Assembly (NCBI GenBank): GCA_043744275.1
Contig: JAYTUY010000064.1
Span: 1 to 28,856 of the forward strand
DNA length: 28,856 nucleotides
From: JAAFJT01 sp043744275
GTDB lineage: Bacteria > Bacteroidota > Bacteroidia > Chitinophagales > Saprospiraceae
Direction of reading: 5' to 3'
Shown here: in pieces, positions 28,847-28,856 of the stretch
Layout of the letters: the number at the start of each line of letters is the position of its first letter
Numbering within the stretch: the first letter of the stretch is position 1
Position numbers and translations under genes: made by a program
The notes under the pieces: generated by a model
The model's input: the letters and a program-made list of their open reading frames with translations, nothing else
What the model was told of the DNA's origin: nothing
The model's database searches: none

Positions 28847-28856
28847 AATAATTCGA

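Noticed and set aside
28697..28856. Gene in the final 160 bp
   Set aside because: No open frame of useful length; the sequence is mainly an ACACATAG-type inverted repeat.

Overview
The window is AT-rich DNA that fits Bacteroidota. Candidate promoters match the Bacteroidota type (TTTG, about 20 nt, TAnnTTTG), Shine-Dalgarno sequences are weak, and intergenic regions are full of short dispersed repeats of the kind seen in Saprospiria/Cytophagia-like genomes. A finer placement is not supported. The core is a complete gene set for a soluble-type group 2a (cyanobacterial HupSL-like) [NiFe] hydrogenase.

Layout. 1-1224: an IS4-type insertion sequence. 1250-3812: a small exported protein possibly truncated by the IS, an orphan DUF433 gene and a large exported protein of unknown function. 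3913-5617: two tandem paralogous TetR regulators with an unknown gene between them. 5919-11709 (+): hupS, hupL, the maturation protease, an unknown 104-residue protein, a TPR-like protein and hypA. 12298-18927 (-): a TetR-controlled RND efflux operon (regulator, TolC-like, adaptor, pump). 19066-28593 (-): hypB, hypF, hypC, hypD, a four-helix-bundle gene, hypE, an NHL-repeat protein, a UreH-like nickel permease, an unknown 76-residue protein and a bifunctional-nuclease gene. The hup and hyp operons point toward each other with the efflux operon between them.

Regulation. An 18-bp palindrome (TTAGAAAAATTTTTCTAA) lies upstream of the second tetR. Tandem pairs with exactly 22-bp spacing lie upstream of hupS and of hypB and overlap the predicted -33 elements. 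This suggests a TetR-controlled hydrogenase regulon. A second, unrelated operator (AAAACTTT-N10-AAAGTTTT) occurs four times around the RND-associated tetR.

Most unusual. The 10-mer TACTGAGGGG (longer consensus AATACTGAGGGG(G)TAT) occurs exactly 21 times in 28.9 kb: 10 on one strand and 11 on the other, inside genes in several reading frames and between genes, often at the apex of long inverted repeats. It behaves like a DNA-level signal such as an uptake sequence, a Chi-like site or another highly iterated motif. Separately, several different palindromic repeats appear to have inserted in frame into hypF and the NHL gene, recalling Rickettsia palindromic elements.
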